Shown here piece after piece: positions 10,514-22,843 of a stretch of 64,000 nucleotides of DNA. The translations under genes were made by a program, and so were the position numbers. The stretch covers positions 868,001 to 932,000 of the forward strand of contig LSAX01000004.1 of assembly GCA_001557505.1 (NCBI GenBank), written 5' to 3'. Origin of the DNA: Reticulascus tulasneorum (Eukaryota > Ascomycota > Sordariomycetes > Glomerellales > Reticulascaceae). Within the stretch, counting starts at the first letter, position 1. Every line of letters begins with the position of its first letter. Below the pieces are notes generated by a model. The model searched no databases. It saw only the letters and a program-made list of their open reading frames with translations, and had not been told where the DNA came from.

Positions 10514-12217
10514 TTTCAGAACACGTGCGAGTGCAGAAGCAGGCGAGTGTAGCCGTGACGCAGGTGAGAGCTTTCCATCTTTGGTTCATCGGTGAAGATG
10601 ATCCTGCCCTTTTAAGTACGGCCATTGGCGATGCCTCGCTCATCCTTCCCGCGAGGGGAAGCCTCTGAAAGATCGGACATTGACGGCCCATTATCGATCA
10701 ACTCGAAAGCTCTGTCGTAGAGACAGCCCGCAACATTGTCTGGGTCGTCCTAGTTGCACATTGGACAGGCGGAGGAGTGGACATGCGACGTAATGAACGC
10801 AAAAGCTTTACTTATCCTAGGCAGTGATGTGCCCTCGTTCCCTCATTACACAAGATGCTACCATCAAGCGGTGACGCGCAGCTAAGAAACTGATATGCGA
10901 CAAGTATCCCCATGCCGCTCTGATGTCGGCCGAGCGAGTACCGTGGAAACTGGAGAAGCAGACCTCATTGTGGGGTGGGCGGGTGGCGCCGCAATTGTCT
11001 CCGCACTATCAATGAGCCGACGCTAGTTAGAGGTCTATGAAAAGCTCCGTTTGAGCTAGCAGCCGTTGAGCCGTGGAGGCAGGGAACGAGCTGGCCAAGC
11101 TGATGAGCAAATCCTCCATCGTACACAATTGGTGGACCAACGTCTTACATTCTACGTGCCTCCCCGTTACGGTACGATGTACCAGAATACGCATCATTAG
11201 CTCTTACATCTTGCGGGGTAGTGTGATACTACATACTGCATGTAGAGATAATACGAAGTAGCGGGGTACGATGCATACCTACTACGCAGGGTCGTATAAA
11301 AGAGCCGCAAGACCCCTGTGGGCTTGCTTGCCGCTCCAATGGATGGATTTCGAAGACGAGCAGCCATTCTGCCATGACAGTATTAAGGGGCCTAAATTGA
11401 TTCCGAAAATTATCCCTGGGCTATATTTAATTTTCATTTTGGTAAGTGAGATGCCCCGCATCAAAACACCAAGAGTCACAGACTGATTTATCGCAATGAA
11501 TACTCTCTTCATCTCCTATGGAAAGCTTGCTTATCACTTACCTTCGGTCACTGCATATCCTGGCGATTCTTTTTGCGTCTTTTTTTCTGCCTTAACGTCA
11601 CTTACTCCGTTTAGATCAGAACACCGTCAAGAGGTTCCGCTCTAGTACATACTGCCTTCGTCTCTAACATAACTAACTACCCGCCTTACAAGCCATATCT
11701 TATGGTATTCTAGGCTATATCGTTCATTGTAATCTGGTTTACGTTACAAAACTATTTTTTTTTAATATATACTCTTATCGCTGGAATACAAAAACTTATA
11801 TAGCTGAATAGCTTGTTATATGTCGTTGCCTCCTGCATTATGCTTCCACTAATCCTCTGTCTAGGTAGCTTATGAAGTTCTTGCTCTCTCACTTTACTGA
11901 GTCTTTAAATTCTATGAGTATACTGATATATTGAACGTATAAGCTGTTTCTTGATATAATCAAAACGTTCAGTATTAGTGTAGAGCGATGTTAAGAAAGA
12001 CGGGTGAGTTTAGCCTGGGACAGCTATCTTGGAATAACTCAGAGTAATCATGATGAAGGTTCGAGAGCTGAATGGTTCTATCACAACGTAGAGAACACGG
12101 AGGTTGTAGGTAGAGTTTGTTAAAATGAACTCGTACCCGTGGGTTCCTCTTTCACCCGAGGTGCCAAGTGGGCTCCCAATAAAGTCTGAGCCTAAGGAAG
12201 AAGACACCCAAGTCTTC
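10514..12217. other. Intergenic, AT-rich in its second half
   Basis: The first few hundred bases are the presumed promoter of the GH2 gene reading leftward from 10513. From about 11690 to 12000 the DNA becomes AT-rich with T runs and TATA words, and it has no coding frame. It may be an old, mutated repeat, but I could not identify one. Confidence 0.5.
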
Positions 12218-14247
12218 TCATACAGTGAGATTCTGAAGACGTGGTGCCGGAGAGACCATGTACATAGGGTACTGTTGCGCACGATATCCCCTGCCAAACC
12301 TTCTCATCCTCAGATATTCGGGCCGTGCTTGCCCCATTTCAGGATATTTGTGGCGCTGGAGTGCCAACCTCGCCAAGTCCGCAGCCTCAATCTGCGCGGG
12401 CACCAGGCCTTCATCATTCTGGGCACCCAAGTCAGCGCCAGCAGCCGTTAGCAGTGCCTTCATCTGTGCTGCAAGCTGGTCACCTTCGAGGAAGTTAGGT
12501 ATGCTAATCTCATATCGGCATTGCTGCCATTGCGGGCGAACAACAGCATGATGAAGGGGTGACCAGTTTCTTGCGTCGCGCGAGTTGGGGTCGGCACCGA
12601 GAGTTAAGAGCAGCGATAATGCGGGGACAGAGGCGGTGCGGGAGGCAATCACAAGCGCTGTCTCTGCACGGACAGTTGTGTCGGGAAGGTTTACCACGGA
12701 CTGAAGGGCTGATCTGTGCTGTTCGAGAAGATTTCGCAACTCAGGATCCGAGAGTGACTTGTCAAATGGGTCAGTAAATTCATCGCCAGGCAGATCAGCT
12801 AGCATATGGAGCATTGTACGTCCGCTAATGTCCGCGATCGTAGGTTCGGCTCCACAGTCAAGTAAGTGTTTGACAATGCCAACAGTGTTAAACCGAGAGG
12901 CGTAATGTAGTGGCGTGCGACCAAATGCGTCTACTGAATCAATCGCGGTGCCACATGTCAATAGGCTCTGGGTGGTGACTTGCGCATACTCGAAAGCAGT
13001 CTTAACAGGATCTGCGAAGAAGGGTTCGTCCGATGTTCTATGCCTGATCCACGCATCAATATTGCCGCAACCGAGTGCGACCCAATGTAGCGGGTAACGG
13101 CCGTAGTCATCCAGAGCGTTGACCACAGCGCCAGATCGTACAAGGCAATGGATTGCTTGAGCGTTGTTTCCGAGGGCAGCCAAATGCAACAGCGAGCTTA
13201 TCGAGCCGCCCAGCAGAAAAGGGCCAGAGATGGGACCAGCATAGACAGTCCATGAATATAAGCCCCCGGGGCACTGGTCAGACGGTTTATCAGATCCGAG
13301 CCGGCCCAGTCGCAGGCGAATCGCAAGACTGACCTACCGTCACTCATGCTAGCGGTCGGATCAGCGCCAGCGTCTAGTAATAAATGAGCTACTCGCTCGC
13401 GACGTTTAATCCAGTCTTCGTGCGGACAAAACCCGTCGTGTACGGGTACATGTTCCCTTTCGTAATAAGGCACGACATGTGCGCCGACAGCCAGTAGCAG
13501 GAATTGATCATCCACGTCAGCCGGGAATCGCTCTATGAGGAGGCGTACCGCATCAACGCGTGCAAATCTCGCTGCGACATGCAGAGGGGAGTAACGGCAG
13601 TTATCTTTGCCATCGAGTCCCTCCTGGACACCATAGTCAAGCAGCGTGCTGAGAGCAATAACCGCACCTCGCTTCGCAGCTATTTGCAGGGTCTTGTAGC
13701 TGTACGAGGCCCGGTAGGTCGAATGAGGATTTGCACCAGCGCGGACGAGCAACTTTACCACCTCGGAACTATCGTACTCACTACAAACATAGGAGAGTAC
13801 CGTATCTTGCAAGGGCCACTGTGGTCACTTCTTCGGTTCTTTGGATTGGCTTGGTGGGTTTAGTGTAGCGCCACGATACGAAAGAGACACGATAGCCACT
13901 GTCTCAGGCGAGATAGTTCGTAGTTCGCGCCACCACTGCTTAGACATGGGTATCTTGCAGGCAAACATGATAGGTAGTTCTTGGATTGGAAGGTGCTCGG
14001 TATCGGGATCTCTATGAGGTAGGCATGGTCTTTTGGGGTCTAGACAAGGCGCATAGTGAAGCAATGGCCGGTTGATAAGCTCTGGGTAGGCGTCGAGGAC
14101 AGCCGTGGTGCGGGCCAAGTCCTCATCGAATATGGCGGCGACAAGTTCATCGTTCGGTGAGCCCTTGTCTGCTAGCACATCGGCCGTGCACGGCGGGTCG
14201 GGAAGGAACGAAACCGCCATGGCCGGATCAGCCATGCGGAAATTCAT
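12218..14247 (-). pseudogene. Ankyrin-repeat protein, frame broken once
   Basis: Exon 1 (14247-13891) joins exon 2 (from 13818) through a 72-bp intron with a CTAAAC branch point. The joined frame shows ankyrin repeats such as VVKLLVRAGANP, SPLHVAARFARVDAVRLL and VAHLLLDAGADP. After the residues INRLTSAPGAYIHG (near 13258) the frame stops. The continuation, with LLHLAALGNNAQAIHCLV and further ankyrin repeats down to the stop at 12218, lies in another frame. No GT-AG intron of suitable phase joins them, so I infer a one-base deletion or an assembly error. An intact protein would be about 680 residues. Ankyrin arrays bind other proteins, and the partner is unknown. It could be a functional gene if the shift is a sequencing error. 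Confidence 0.65.
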
Positions 14248-15417
14248 AGCGGCTGTTTTGACGATTGAGAATATGAGATAGGTAACTAGCAGAAGTTGAA
14301 TGCCTTTGATAGAACTGAGACGGGGTTTGATCTAGGGCTTCATAAGGGTCGCCATGAGATGCGTAGGATATATGAAAATAAGCTTGGGAGAGGAGTCAGT
14401 TTGGGCAGATTGTGGCGCAACCGCTTTGGCTTGGTTCTGTCGCATTATTGTTGCATAGTAATTAGCCCAACAGGGTAACTATGGTCCAGCATTGTGATCA
14501 GAATCCAAGGCGAGTGCCCAACTAGGTAAGTAAAGATAAACTTGGCACCCCCACATACTCAATACACATCACCAACACGATTTGGCCTCAAAAAAGATGC
14601 CTCAGGTCTGCCGCCGCTTATGACATTGCAACTCTATTTGGATACATCACCCGTTTGCAATGTTTGGAGTAACTAAACAATAATGAAAGTATATTTCATT
14701 ATTCAGCCACGGCGTTTAGACTCATATTCATCTCAAGGGCATAGTAAGAGGTCAAGAATCTGAAGGCCACCCCCACATGCATAAAAACGCAAACCTTTCA
14801 ACCCTCTGATAGCCAGTATGAGCATTTCTCTGGCGTGGTGTATATCCATCTTGAAACCGATAGCAGCTTTCACTATATGACTGCAAGATTCCCAGGATCC
14901 CATTCCTGTGAGATTATACGTGTTTACTGAACAAAACGAGTTGAAGAAGAAACAATTTTGCAAGCCATAGATAGGTCCACGACATCTAACTGAGTCTGGT
15001 TTCATATTTTATGAAGTTACTGAATTTGAATCCCTTGGTCTGGGGGCATCATAGAGATGTCTGAAAATGGCAATTTTATTACGATAAAGAATCTGAATGG
15101 AAGTAAGTTGCTTGAAGCAAGCATTCCGCTGCTATAAATTGTAGATCTTGGCGTGAAATTGATGTTCCTCTTATATTTCTGACCCCTCACTGCATTCGCC
15201 AATGTCGCTCGAGAACGGATTATCGTACGATGTCTAGGCCTCTGGAATAGCGACGTCCGATTGGCAACCGTTTGACCTGCAGCTGCAGTGGTCATTGTAG
15301 TAGTCGAACGAAGAATGAGGCTGTCGGGCCAGTCCTACGTCGGCCCAACCCCATCCAGTACGAATCCTTGGCGCAGAGAAAATTGCTCACACTGTTCACA
15401 CTTCAGGCTGGACCCGT
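14248..15417. other. Divergent intergenic region
   Basis: The ankyrin gene reads left and the HET gene reads right from here, so both promoters should lie in this 1.2 kb. I see no coding frame with family motifs. Confidence 0.5.
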
Positions 15418-17977
15418 GTGAGAATCAGTCTTCCCCCTCAGCAGATATCCCCTGTGACCATGCCGATACAAGTAAGCATCCCCATCTGCGATTGCGGTCA
15501 CTGGACACCTCCGGCCCTGGAAGACATCAATTACGAGGCTTTGCGGGGTTTGGCCCGGGATTGCCGCTCATGCGCGACGGTGCTGGAATGGATCCAGACG
15601 ATGTATGTCTCGCGCTGCGACAGAAGATTTGATACTGCCCACAACACAAGGAAGAGCTGGAAGGATAGGACCAAACTCCTCATCCTCGATGTTTGGCTGG
15701 CGTTTCTCCGCACCTTGATCTGGGTACTCAAGTTCTTGAAAGACCTGACGCAAATTCTCCTGTACTGTATGATCATAGTCTGCTTGGGCCTTGTTGCTGC
15801 CCTGTCATGGCTCATGGAGAATGTTTGTGGCGATTGGGTACGGAGACACTCTGACTACTTGGACCTTGACTGGACACGCTATATATACAGGACAAAACGA
15901 CGGACGAAAAGATCGGTTCTCAACATGTTTGGCGACGACATTCACCCTATGCCTGGACCGGCCGACGCGCCTTGGCCGTTGCTGCAATCCCTCGAGAACC
16001 ATTCGGACATGATCAACATCTCACAGATGGAGGTTGATCGCGGCGCCACGCGCATCACCAAGCTCCAAAAGAAGGTGCTGGATCTTGCATACGATGTCTC
16101 CTCGGAAGGCCCATCTTCCTCGTCGGGTATCTGCATATCGACGCCATGCTCCTCTGGAGCGGACGAGTTGAAATGCATGATATCCCGCAACACGTACAAT
16201 CCACGGGGTCCGGTTGGGACGCTTGTTCATTTCTGCCGCAGTTTGGGACAGAGGGAGAATCATCCGCGGCGCTTCCTAGTAATAGCAGGGAGATTGTTCT
16301 TTACAACCTGTGCGTTACGTTCTAACACATACACAAAATCTGCAAGTGGAATCCACTAACGGCCGTCCAGGGCCTTCGGAACAAGAGCGGTGGGACGCGC
16401 TGAAAGACATGATTAGCGGTAGCCTAATGAAGACGCAAGGGCAGATTTACGACCGGATTAGTTCTAGGAAGCCAGGCGCATCATTGTCCGCAGGACCCTC
16501 TCTACCGACTAGGATCCTGGATCTCGGAGAGCGCTCTGATTTAGAGTACTCCACAGTCCAAAAGCTTCGCGAAAGGCTCTCCGAGGACACGATCAAGCTA
16601 TTACAAGCCCAACCAGACTCCTTCGGGAACTACGTAGCACTAAGTCACCGGTGGGGGATAGACGACAATTTCAAACTCGTCAACAGCACCATGAACAGCT
16701 TTCAGGAAGGTACTCCGTACTCTACATGGCCGAAAACATACCAGGATGCCATACTGGTGACGAAAATGCTAGGCTATAGATACTTGTGGATCGACGCTGT
16801 GTGCATAATCCAGGACGACCACGACGACTGGCAACGGGAGTCAACTCGGATGGCCTCGGTCTACAGTAACGCAAGCTGCACCATCTCGCCACACACAGCC
16901 AGAGATAGCGACTCGGGGTTTTTGGATGCCTGTCTCGAGCAGCCACCGACGATACAGCTTCGGTCAAGCTCATATTTCCTCAACCCAAGCCGAACGGTCA
17001 CCAACCTGACACTGATAAGTAATTTCCATGACCAGGTGGCTCGGAGCTTCTTGAGTCAAAGGGGCTGGGTTTTCCAGGAACGTCTTCTCTCGCGCTGCAT
17101 CCTCCACTTTGTGCAGTACCACACCTTCTTTGAGGATGGGACCGGAGTCACAGCGGACGATATGTACGCAGCGGAGAGGCCGCCTCTGCATCAATTTGAG
17201 GATAATAAATGGACCGTGTTCGACTCTTTCCACGGGTCTGTGTACTGGTACAAGCTGGTGGAGAGATATACCAAATGCTCCTTGACTTACGAGACCGACC
17301 GACTGCCGGCAATCGCCGGCCTTGCTCAGGACTTCCTCGAACGGAATAAGCCTGGAAGCTATCTGTTTGGCTTGTGGGGGCTGTCGGTCCACATTGGTTT
17401 GTTGTGGATCAACGACAGCGGCAGCACCGTGGGGCAAGAGGAAAGCGAGCCGCGAGATGCTCTTCCGCCGAGTTGGTCGTGGGCACGGTGCAAGGGTAGG
17501 GTGAGGTACCCGAAAACTCTCTCAGACTCGATGACATCCGATCTACGAGTCGTGGAGGAGGGTCAGAAGGGGATCCTCGATGGCACCTCCGACAAGGCGG
17601 GCATGCTCTCTATCGAGGGATCCGTGATGGATCTGCAACAAGTATCCGCGACTTTAAACCAAAGCAGCGTGGGCTCTCCATTCTTCGACCCTCCTCTGAA
17701 CAACCTCTACCACATGAACGCCAGTGACAGCAGGTTTGGGTCGTGGGTTGCCCTCGACGGGGAGCGCCGAGGCAACGTCCCTTTTGCCAAGCTCGCCTGT
17801 TTGAGGCTCTGTCAGCATAAGACGGCCGATGATACATTTGTCTACACTCAGAAGGAGATGAACTATTTTCTGCTTCTGCAGGAAACCAGTTCAGATTCTG
17901 GGAAGTATCGAAGGATTGGCGTTGGGGCCACCTCGATGAACCCGTGGACGGAGACGCGGCAAGTGGACATAGTGTAA
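15418..17977 (+). CDS. HET-domain protein with N-terminal membrane segments
   Basis: Two exons (15418-16309 and 16371-17977) join across a 61-bp intron with a CCACTAAC branch point, giving 832 residues. A start at 15460 is also possible and begins the conserved CDCGHW stretch. From about residue 385 come the three HET blocks: YVALSHRWG, then YLWIDAVCIIQDD with DW and MASVYSNA, then RGWVFQERLLS. HET domains act in fungal non-self recognition and can trigger cell death when activated. The N-terminal part has CxC and CxxC pairs (Cys24/26 and Cys49/52) and two hydrophobic helices (about 87-105 and 112-134), so the protein may be membrane-anchored. Its recognition partner is unknown. Confidence 0.85.
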
Positions 17978-19424
17978 TTGTAATCATTGGATGAATTTTG
18001 AACATCGATGAATGGACTGCGGATCGCGGGTTTATTCGTCGACGATATTCTATATTAGGGTACCAGATTAGTCTCGTCAACTGGCCCTCACGTCATGGCT
18101 TCGTCACATGTGTCTGTTGGGTCAATGGACGCGAGTGGATCCTTGATAAAATAAAATTAAAGGTCGATGAAGTTCGATGACGCCAAGATGCGGCTCTCCA
18201 GCGCACTGCCGCAGTGATAAACTGCCGGGAGTGGCGTAAGGAATCCACAAGTGGAGCCCAACAGCCTCCAGCCCTTATGTCATCAATGATGGGACTGCCT
18301 CGTGTCCTGCAGCTCCAAGTTTCGCCTCTGCCTTGCCTTGGAGCAGCCCTTGACTGAAACAAGTTGTCCCCTCCAGGAGGGATGTGTGGCGCACCGATTG
18401 CCCTGCAACACACCGATAGCCTGGCGACGACGCACCGACCTCATTCCTACTTCGTAGAGCCGCCGTCATTATGCAGCCGATGTGCGCTAGGTATCCGCCT
18501 TACCGGAGCAAACTCCCCTTAAGGGAGAGGCCAATCAGCGCCTGCGAACAGCAATTAGCGCAAATTCCCCCCCTGGAAGAGACGCGTAGCTAAACCTCCG
18601 GTCGTTAGTTGGTCTTGGCAATTTCTCTCAACCACCTCGTGGCAAATTCAACAGCGCCCTAGCATGCGAATATCAAAACACGCACTCCTGAAATTGCCCA
18701 GTCAGGAAAAGGGCAGGGAAAGATTCCCATGTGAATTCTACTGGCCATGTGGTAGCACACCTGCATGCATACATGGGAGGAACAATTGCAATCCTTCCGT
18801 AGACCCCGTCACCAAGAATACGCCTTGGTAGATGGGTCGAGTCCTGGCGCATACTGGGTTATGGCAAAATAAGTAAGCTGCTCTGGGAATTGTGCAGGCC
18901 ATTCGGTTACTCTTGCTAGAGATCGATCTCTCAAGACTCCACGCGACAGGCGAGGTTCGATTAAAGATCGGTGACTAGGAGTGGACATCGCTTCATGGAG
19001 CCGGCATCTAACTTGTCTTGGCATCGTGCAAAGTAGGTCAAAAGGCGTCTTAAAAATTCGAAAATGTGTGCGTTAGCTACGGTGTAAGGAAATAATGTTA
19101 CTTTGCAGCTATTAAAAGATGTGACTCCAGGTTTCGCCGTTTCTGGCTGGACCGATGACGTGTTACATGTCATGGTGGCCATGGCGCCAGCACACCGGGG
19201 AATTAATGGCCATGACGAGCACGTCTCCTGTATCCCATGTGTAATGATCTTGAGATCCCTGTCAAAGTGCATTAATTAAAGTTGAAACCGGTATTCCAAA
19301 AGGTCTGCAAAGAGTAGTGGCGCAAGATGTGGCGCATATAAATTCTCTTCCCCCAGAGCTCTACTTACTTTCCAAACCACTCATTCCCATTCATACATCA
19401 TTTAGAAATCAACCAATCGTAGCA
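17978..19424. other. Intergenic, no gene seen
   Basis: No coding frame with recognisable motifs is present. The right end holds a TATA box for the membrane-protein gene that starts at 19425. Confidence 0.5.
19337..19343 (+). promoter_or_regulatory. TATA box
   Basis: A TATAAAT word lies 82 bp before the ATG at 19425. It would place transcription start near 19365-19370, downstream of the upstream in-frame ATG at 19317. This supports 19425 as the true start. Confidence 0.5.
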
Positions 19425-20190
19425 ATGGCTCGTGTCAATAACACCAACAACGTCAACAACCACGGCCAGAGCGGCCATGTCGCCCCGGTTGACAAGAGCA
19501 ACCAAACCGGTCTGCTGACCCGCTGGGTCCCGGAGAAGCTGAAGCACTCAGGCCTCTACCGCTGGTTTCTCCGCCTCACTCGCCTTCTTCAGTTCATCTC
19601 CGCTACCGTATCACTCGGAATATTCTCTTCTCGCCTCTACAAGGTCTATCGACTGGTCAATTCCATCAAGACTCGCCGCGGTGTCAATGGCGCCACAGGT
19701 GCCGTCGAAGGCATCCTCGCAGCCGCTGTCCTTTACACACTGGTCGCCGTGTTGATGTCATTCCTTCTCAAGGGCGGCGGACCCAAATGGCTTCGCTGGC
19801 TTTGGGTGCTCCTTGATATTCTCTTCGTTGGCGCCTTCATCGCAGTCTCGGTCATTACATCCCCGAATGGGGGTATGGCAGGTCCAAAGCACTGCTACGA
19901 CAACAGAAATGCGAGCGACTCTAATAATTTGACTGGGAACGTTGCAAATAGAGATGACAGCTGCAATCTACCTTGGGGCACCTTTATTCTGGCGATCATT
20001 AGCACGTAGGTCATTATCTGTATTTGCCCTGTTGCATTATATGCTAATTGTGTTGACATACAGTGTCCTCCACGCCATCACCGCTTCGTTCCACGAGGTT
20101 CGCGATCGTTACAGGGTGCACCATACCAAGGAAGCTGAGGAGCGACAGATTGCAGAACAAGAGCGGATCCGGCGCGGAGGCAGAGTTTGA
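19425..20190 (+). CDS. Four-helix membrane protein (MARVEL-like)
   Basis: Exons 19425-20005 and 20064-20190 join across a 58-bp intron, giving 235 residues. The N-terminus is Asn-rich. Hydrophobic helices fall near residues 55-70, 95-115, 125-145 and 185-200 (the last one crosses the splice site at FILAIIST). The C-terminal tail is charged (RYRVHHTKEAEERQIAEQER). Four helices, short loops and a basic tail resemble fungal MARVEL-like membrane-associating proteins, but I do not see a diagnostic motif. Localisation in the plasma membrane or endomembranes is inferred. The ATG at 19317 would add 36 residues but lies before the TATA box. Confidence 0.72.
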
Positions 20191-20836
20191 TTAAGTGAAG
20201 GTTTTTGGGATCTGAGATACTAGATGGCGCAACAGATTAATCGAGATAATCATTAAAGGCCATGCAGGTGAATGAGTGAAAGAGAACTTTTGCCAGTATC
20301 TTGAATGATACAGTGGACCAAATAACAATTTCCTCAATTTACTTGGTCAAGTTTGTGAATATAATCGTTGTCTCGTTGGAGGAGGTAACAGGGTGTCTAA
20401 AGTCATTGCGGCTTGATCTCAGCTTCCAGCACTCAGCTAAAATAAGAATTAGTTACTCATTTCGTTCCCAGGATAAAAGGTAAGAGAGTAGATCGTTAAT
20501 GACCCGTTCCACGTCTACCATATTCTTAGCCTGAAGACCTTCCTGATAGTTCGCTTGCTGTCCAAAGCAAGCTCTTCGCTTAAATAACAATCTGCAGCCC
20601 TGAAAATTCAACGTTGACTTTCATCAATATAATTATTGGCTGGATCTTTTATGCAGAGCCACTCAAGTTGTATGAGAAATTTGCTCCATGTTGAAAGTTC
20701 CACTTCACCAAATCCCATGATACTGGGCTTCCAAAGCATTGTCCTCATGCTCCCAACTCCTTCTCATAACCTATTGCTTTCTACGCCAGTTACGGCGCAC
20801 AATTATTGTTTTTTCTTCTTTCCTGCTATCCAAAGC
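20191..20836. other. Intergenic, no gene seen
   Basis: This is the 3' flank of the membrane-protein gene, with no coding frame. It leads into two fold-back palindromes. Confidence 0.5.
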
Positions 20837-20953
20837 TGAGAGCTGACCGAACAATGCAGAGCGAGATTATAGATTCAGTAATGAACATTATTGGTGTGAT
20901 AATGTTCGTTTCTGAGTCTATAATCTCGCTCTACATTGTCCGGTCAACTCTCA
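20837..20953. repeat. Fold-back palindrome 1 (MITE-like)
   Basis: Two 55-base arms (20837-20891 and 20899-20953) are inverted copies of each other with about eight differences, mostly transitions, around a 7-base centre. The arms begin TGAGAGCTGACCGAAC. No coding capacity is present. The structure would form a long hairpin in single-stranded DNA or RNA. Confidence 0.75.
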
Positions 20954-21031
20954 ACACAATACCCAAGTCCGCCCAGGGCAACACTTGCTGCTTTCATGAC
21001 GAGGTGCTAACATACATTGAGAGTCGATAGG

Positions 21032-21149
21032 ATTGAGAGTTGATCGAACGATCGAGTTCGATACTACAAACTCACTAATGTACACTCCGTGTAGAATGCA
21101 TATTGTTGAGTTTATAATATCGACCTCGATCGTTCGATCAACTCTTAAT
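21032..21149. repeat. Fold-back palindrome 2, same family
   Basis: A second palindrome of almost the same length (118 bp) has arms beginning ATTGAGAGTTGATCGAAC and ending in the matching inverted sequence. The outer 16-20 bases clearly resemble those of palindrome 1. The two units are 78 bp apart, suggesting tandem copies of one short inverted-repeat element. Confidence 0.72.
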
Positions 21150-21360
21150 ACCAAAGGGATTCTCTAACGAGACAATCTGCCCAGGGTGGGTACACTGTAA
21201 AAGTGCAGCAGAATGGCTCCTCGAAATCCCTTAGACTGGCGTTCGTGACTTCACTGCGTTCCTAAGGAAGCAACATCATAGAACCCAATCATCTCCACTC
21301 ATTTGAAATCCTGATCTCCGTCAACCGAAGAAAGCTTCCCATCACCTCACAATACGTTTC

Positions 21361-21540
21361 TCTCTCTCTGCCTCTCTTTGCCTCTCTCTGCCTCTCTCTG
21401 CCTCTCTCTGCCTCTCTCTGCCTCTCTCTGCCTCTCTCTGCCTCTCTCTGCCTCTCTCTGCCTCTCTCTGCCTCTCTCTGCCTCTCTCTGCCTCTCTCTG
21501 CCTCTCTCTGCCTCTCTCTGCCTCTCTCGCTCTGCCTCTC
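21361..21540. repeat. Decanucleotide minisatellite
   Basis: The unit CCTCTCTCTG is repeated fourteen times without change from 21381 to 21520, with two imperfect units in front and a degenerate unit behind. It then runs into a TG-rich stretch. The strand is purely pyrimidine apart from one G per unit. It lies in the 3' flank of the C2H2 zinc-finger gene. Confidence 0.95.
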
Positions 21541-21665
21541 CCTGTCTGTGTGTATGTTTATATGTATGTGTGTGTGTTTGAGTGTGGAATCATCCCATAC
21601 GTCACTGTTTGGAAGCGGATCTTACATCGTGTAAATAGAGCTTCCCGTAGAGTATTTCAGCAACG

Positions 21666-22843
21666 CTAGGACGAATGAAGTGACCTTATATGTCTTATCA
21701 GGTTGTCCTTTCGGCCCTTGATGGCTTTTGAGCAAATGGGGCAGATCTCGTTGAATTGGCAGTGGACCGATCGGTTGTGACGATTGAGATCTCTCCGTGT
21801 ACTGAAGCGGATACCTTTCGTTAGACACGCGGGGACTTCACAGGCAAATGGCCTATTATGTGACCGTTGGTGCTGTCTGTTCCATGTTAGGTTCCTCGAG
21901 TCCGATGCTTTTTGTAGAACTGAATCCACTGGGGAAAGCAACATACCTTAACCTGGTCGGAGTTTTGAAACTGCGGACACAGCCTGGAAAGGGGCATATG
22001 ATGTCGCTGCTAGAAGCCGGTCCCGGACTGAAGCGATCCACAGGCTCGAATGAAGGGGTCGCATTTTGAGTCTGACACTGAAAACTCTGGGTGTCTAGCC
22101 GATTGTGGAAGCCATGTGACGATGAATTGAACCCATAATCACCTAGGAAGGCTGATGCTTGAACATGATCGGACGACCATGCAGCACCTGAAGTTTGGTG
22201 GCCGAATCCGATAGGACCCATTACTGCCAGAACATCATCCGTTGTGCCAACTCTCTCACCAAGCCCATTGAGCGTTATAGCACTTGGAATGCATCCGTTG
22301 TCGTCTCCGAAGGTAAACATCTGAATTGGGGGATCGAATTGCCCCATGGATCTGTGAAAGACGGTGAGGTCAATCTCTGGAATACATTCCTTCAATGACT
22401 GGGAGATGGCCTCGAAGTCGTTTGGTCTGTTGAAGGAGTATTGGGCGTTCTCAACGGTAGTAGTAGCTTCGTCGTAATCACTATGAAGGACAAAGCTCCC
22501 TTCTCCAAGTTGCGAATTCTCTGCTTGTAAATAGTCGATGGCGGGAGAGGATACATCTTCCGCATTCCGGGATAGCACACTACCAATCACACTCACACTC
22601 ACACTCACACTCACACTCGTGCTTGCACTCGCGCTAGCACTACCACTGTCCTTCCTGTTTCCACCTTTATCCACCACCCCATAGTGTTCGAAACGAGGAT
22701 ATGAACCAGGGCTCTTAGTGGAGAACAACTCGCCCAGGCACCCTGGAAACAAGGATTCGTCGTTCTCGAACCGTAAGAGCCCTGGATCATATCCAGCTTG
22801 ACCACTAAGCCATTGCGCCGAAATGTAGAAAAGGACGAGGGCA
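21666..22843 (-). CDS. C2H2 zinc-finger protein, 5' end unresolved
   Basis: The last two exons are clear: one ends at 21947 and the final one runs 21876-21666, across a 70-bp intron. The splice completes a C2H2 finger: CPFPGC, a 12-residue spacer, then HQRSH. Further Cys/His clusters follow (CEVPAC with HNRSVH, and CPIC with HIRSLH), so about three fingers sit at the C-terminus, as in fungal transcription factors. The rest is low-complexity and acidic, including a Ser-Val repeat coded by a hexamer array at 22587-22618. The frame stays open up to 22845 but has no ATG until 22347. A true start must lie in an upstream exon that I could not identify, or translation begins at 22347. Confidence 0.6.

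Noticed and set aside
21378..21581. Plus-strand frame coding Leu-Cys-Leu-Ser repeats
   Set aside because: It is the decanucleotide minisatellite read as protein.
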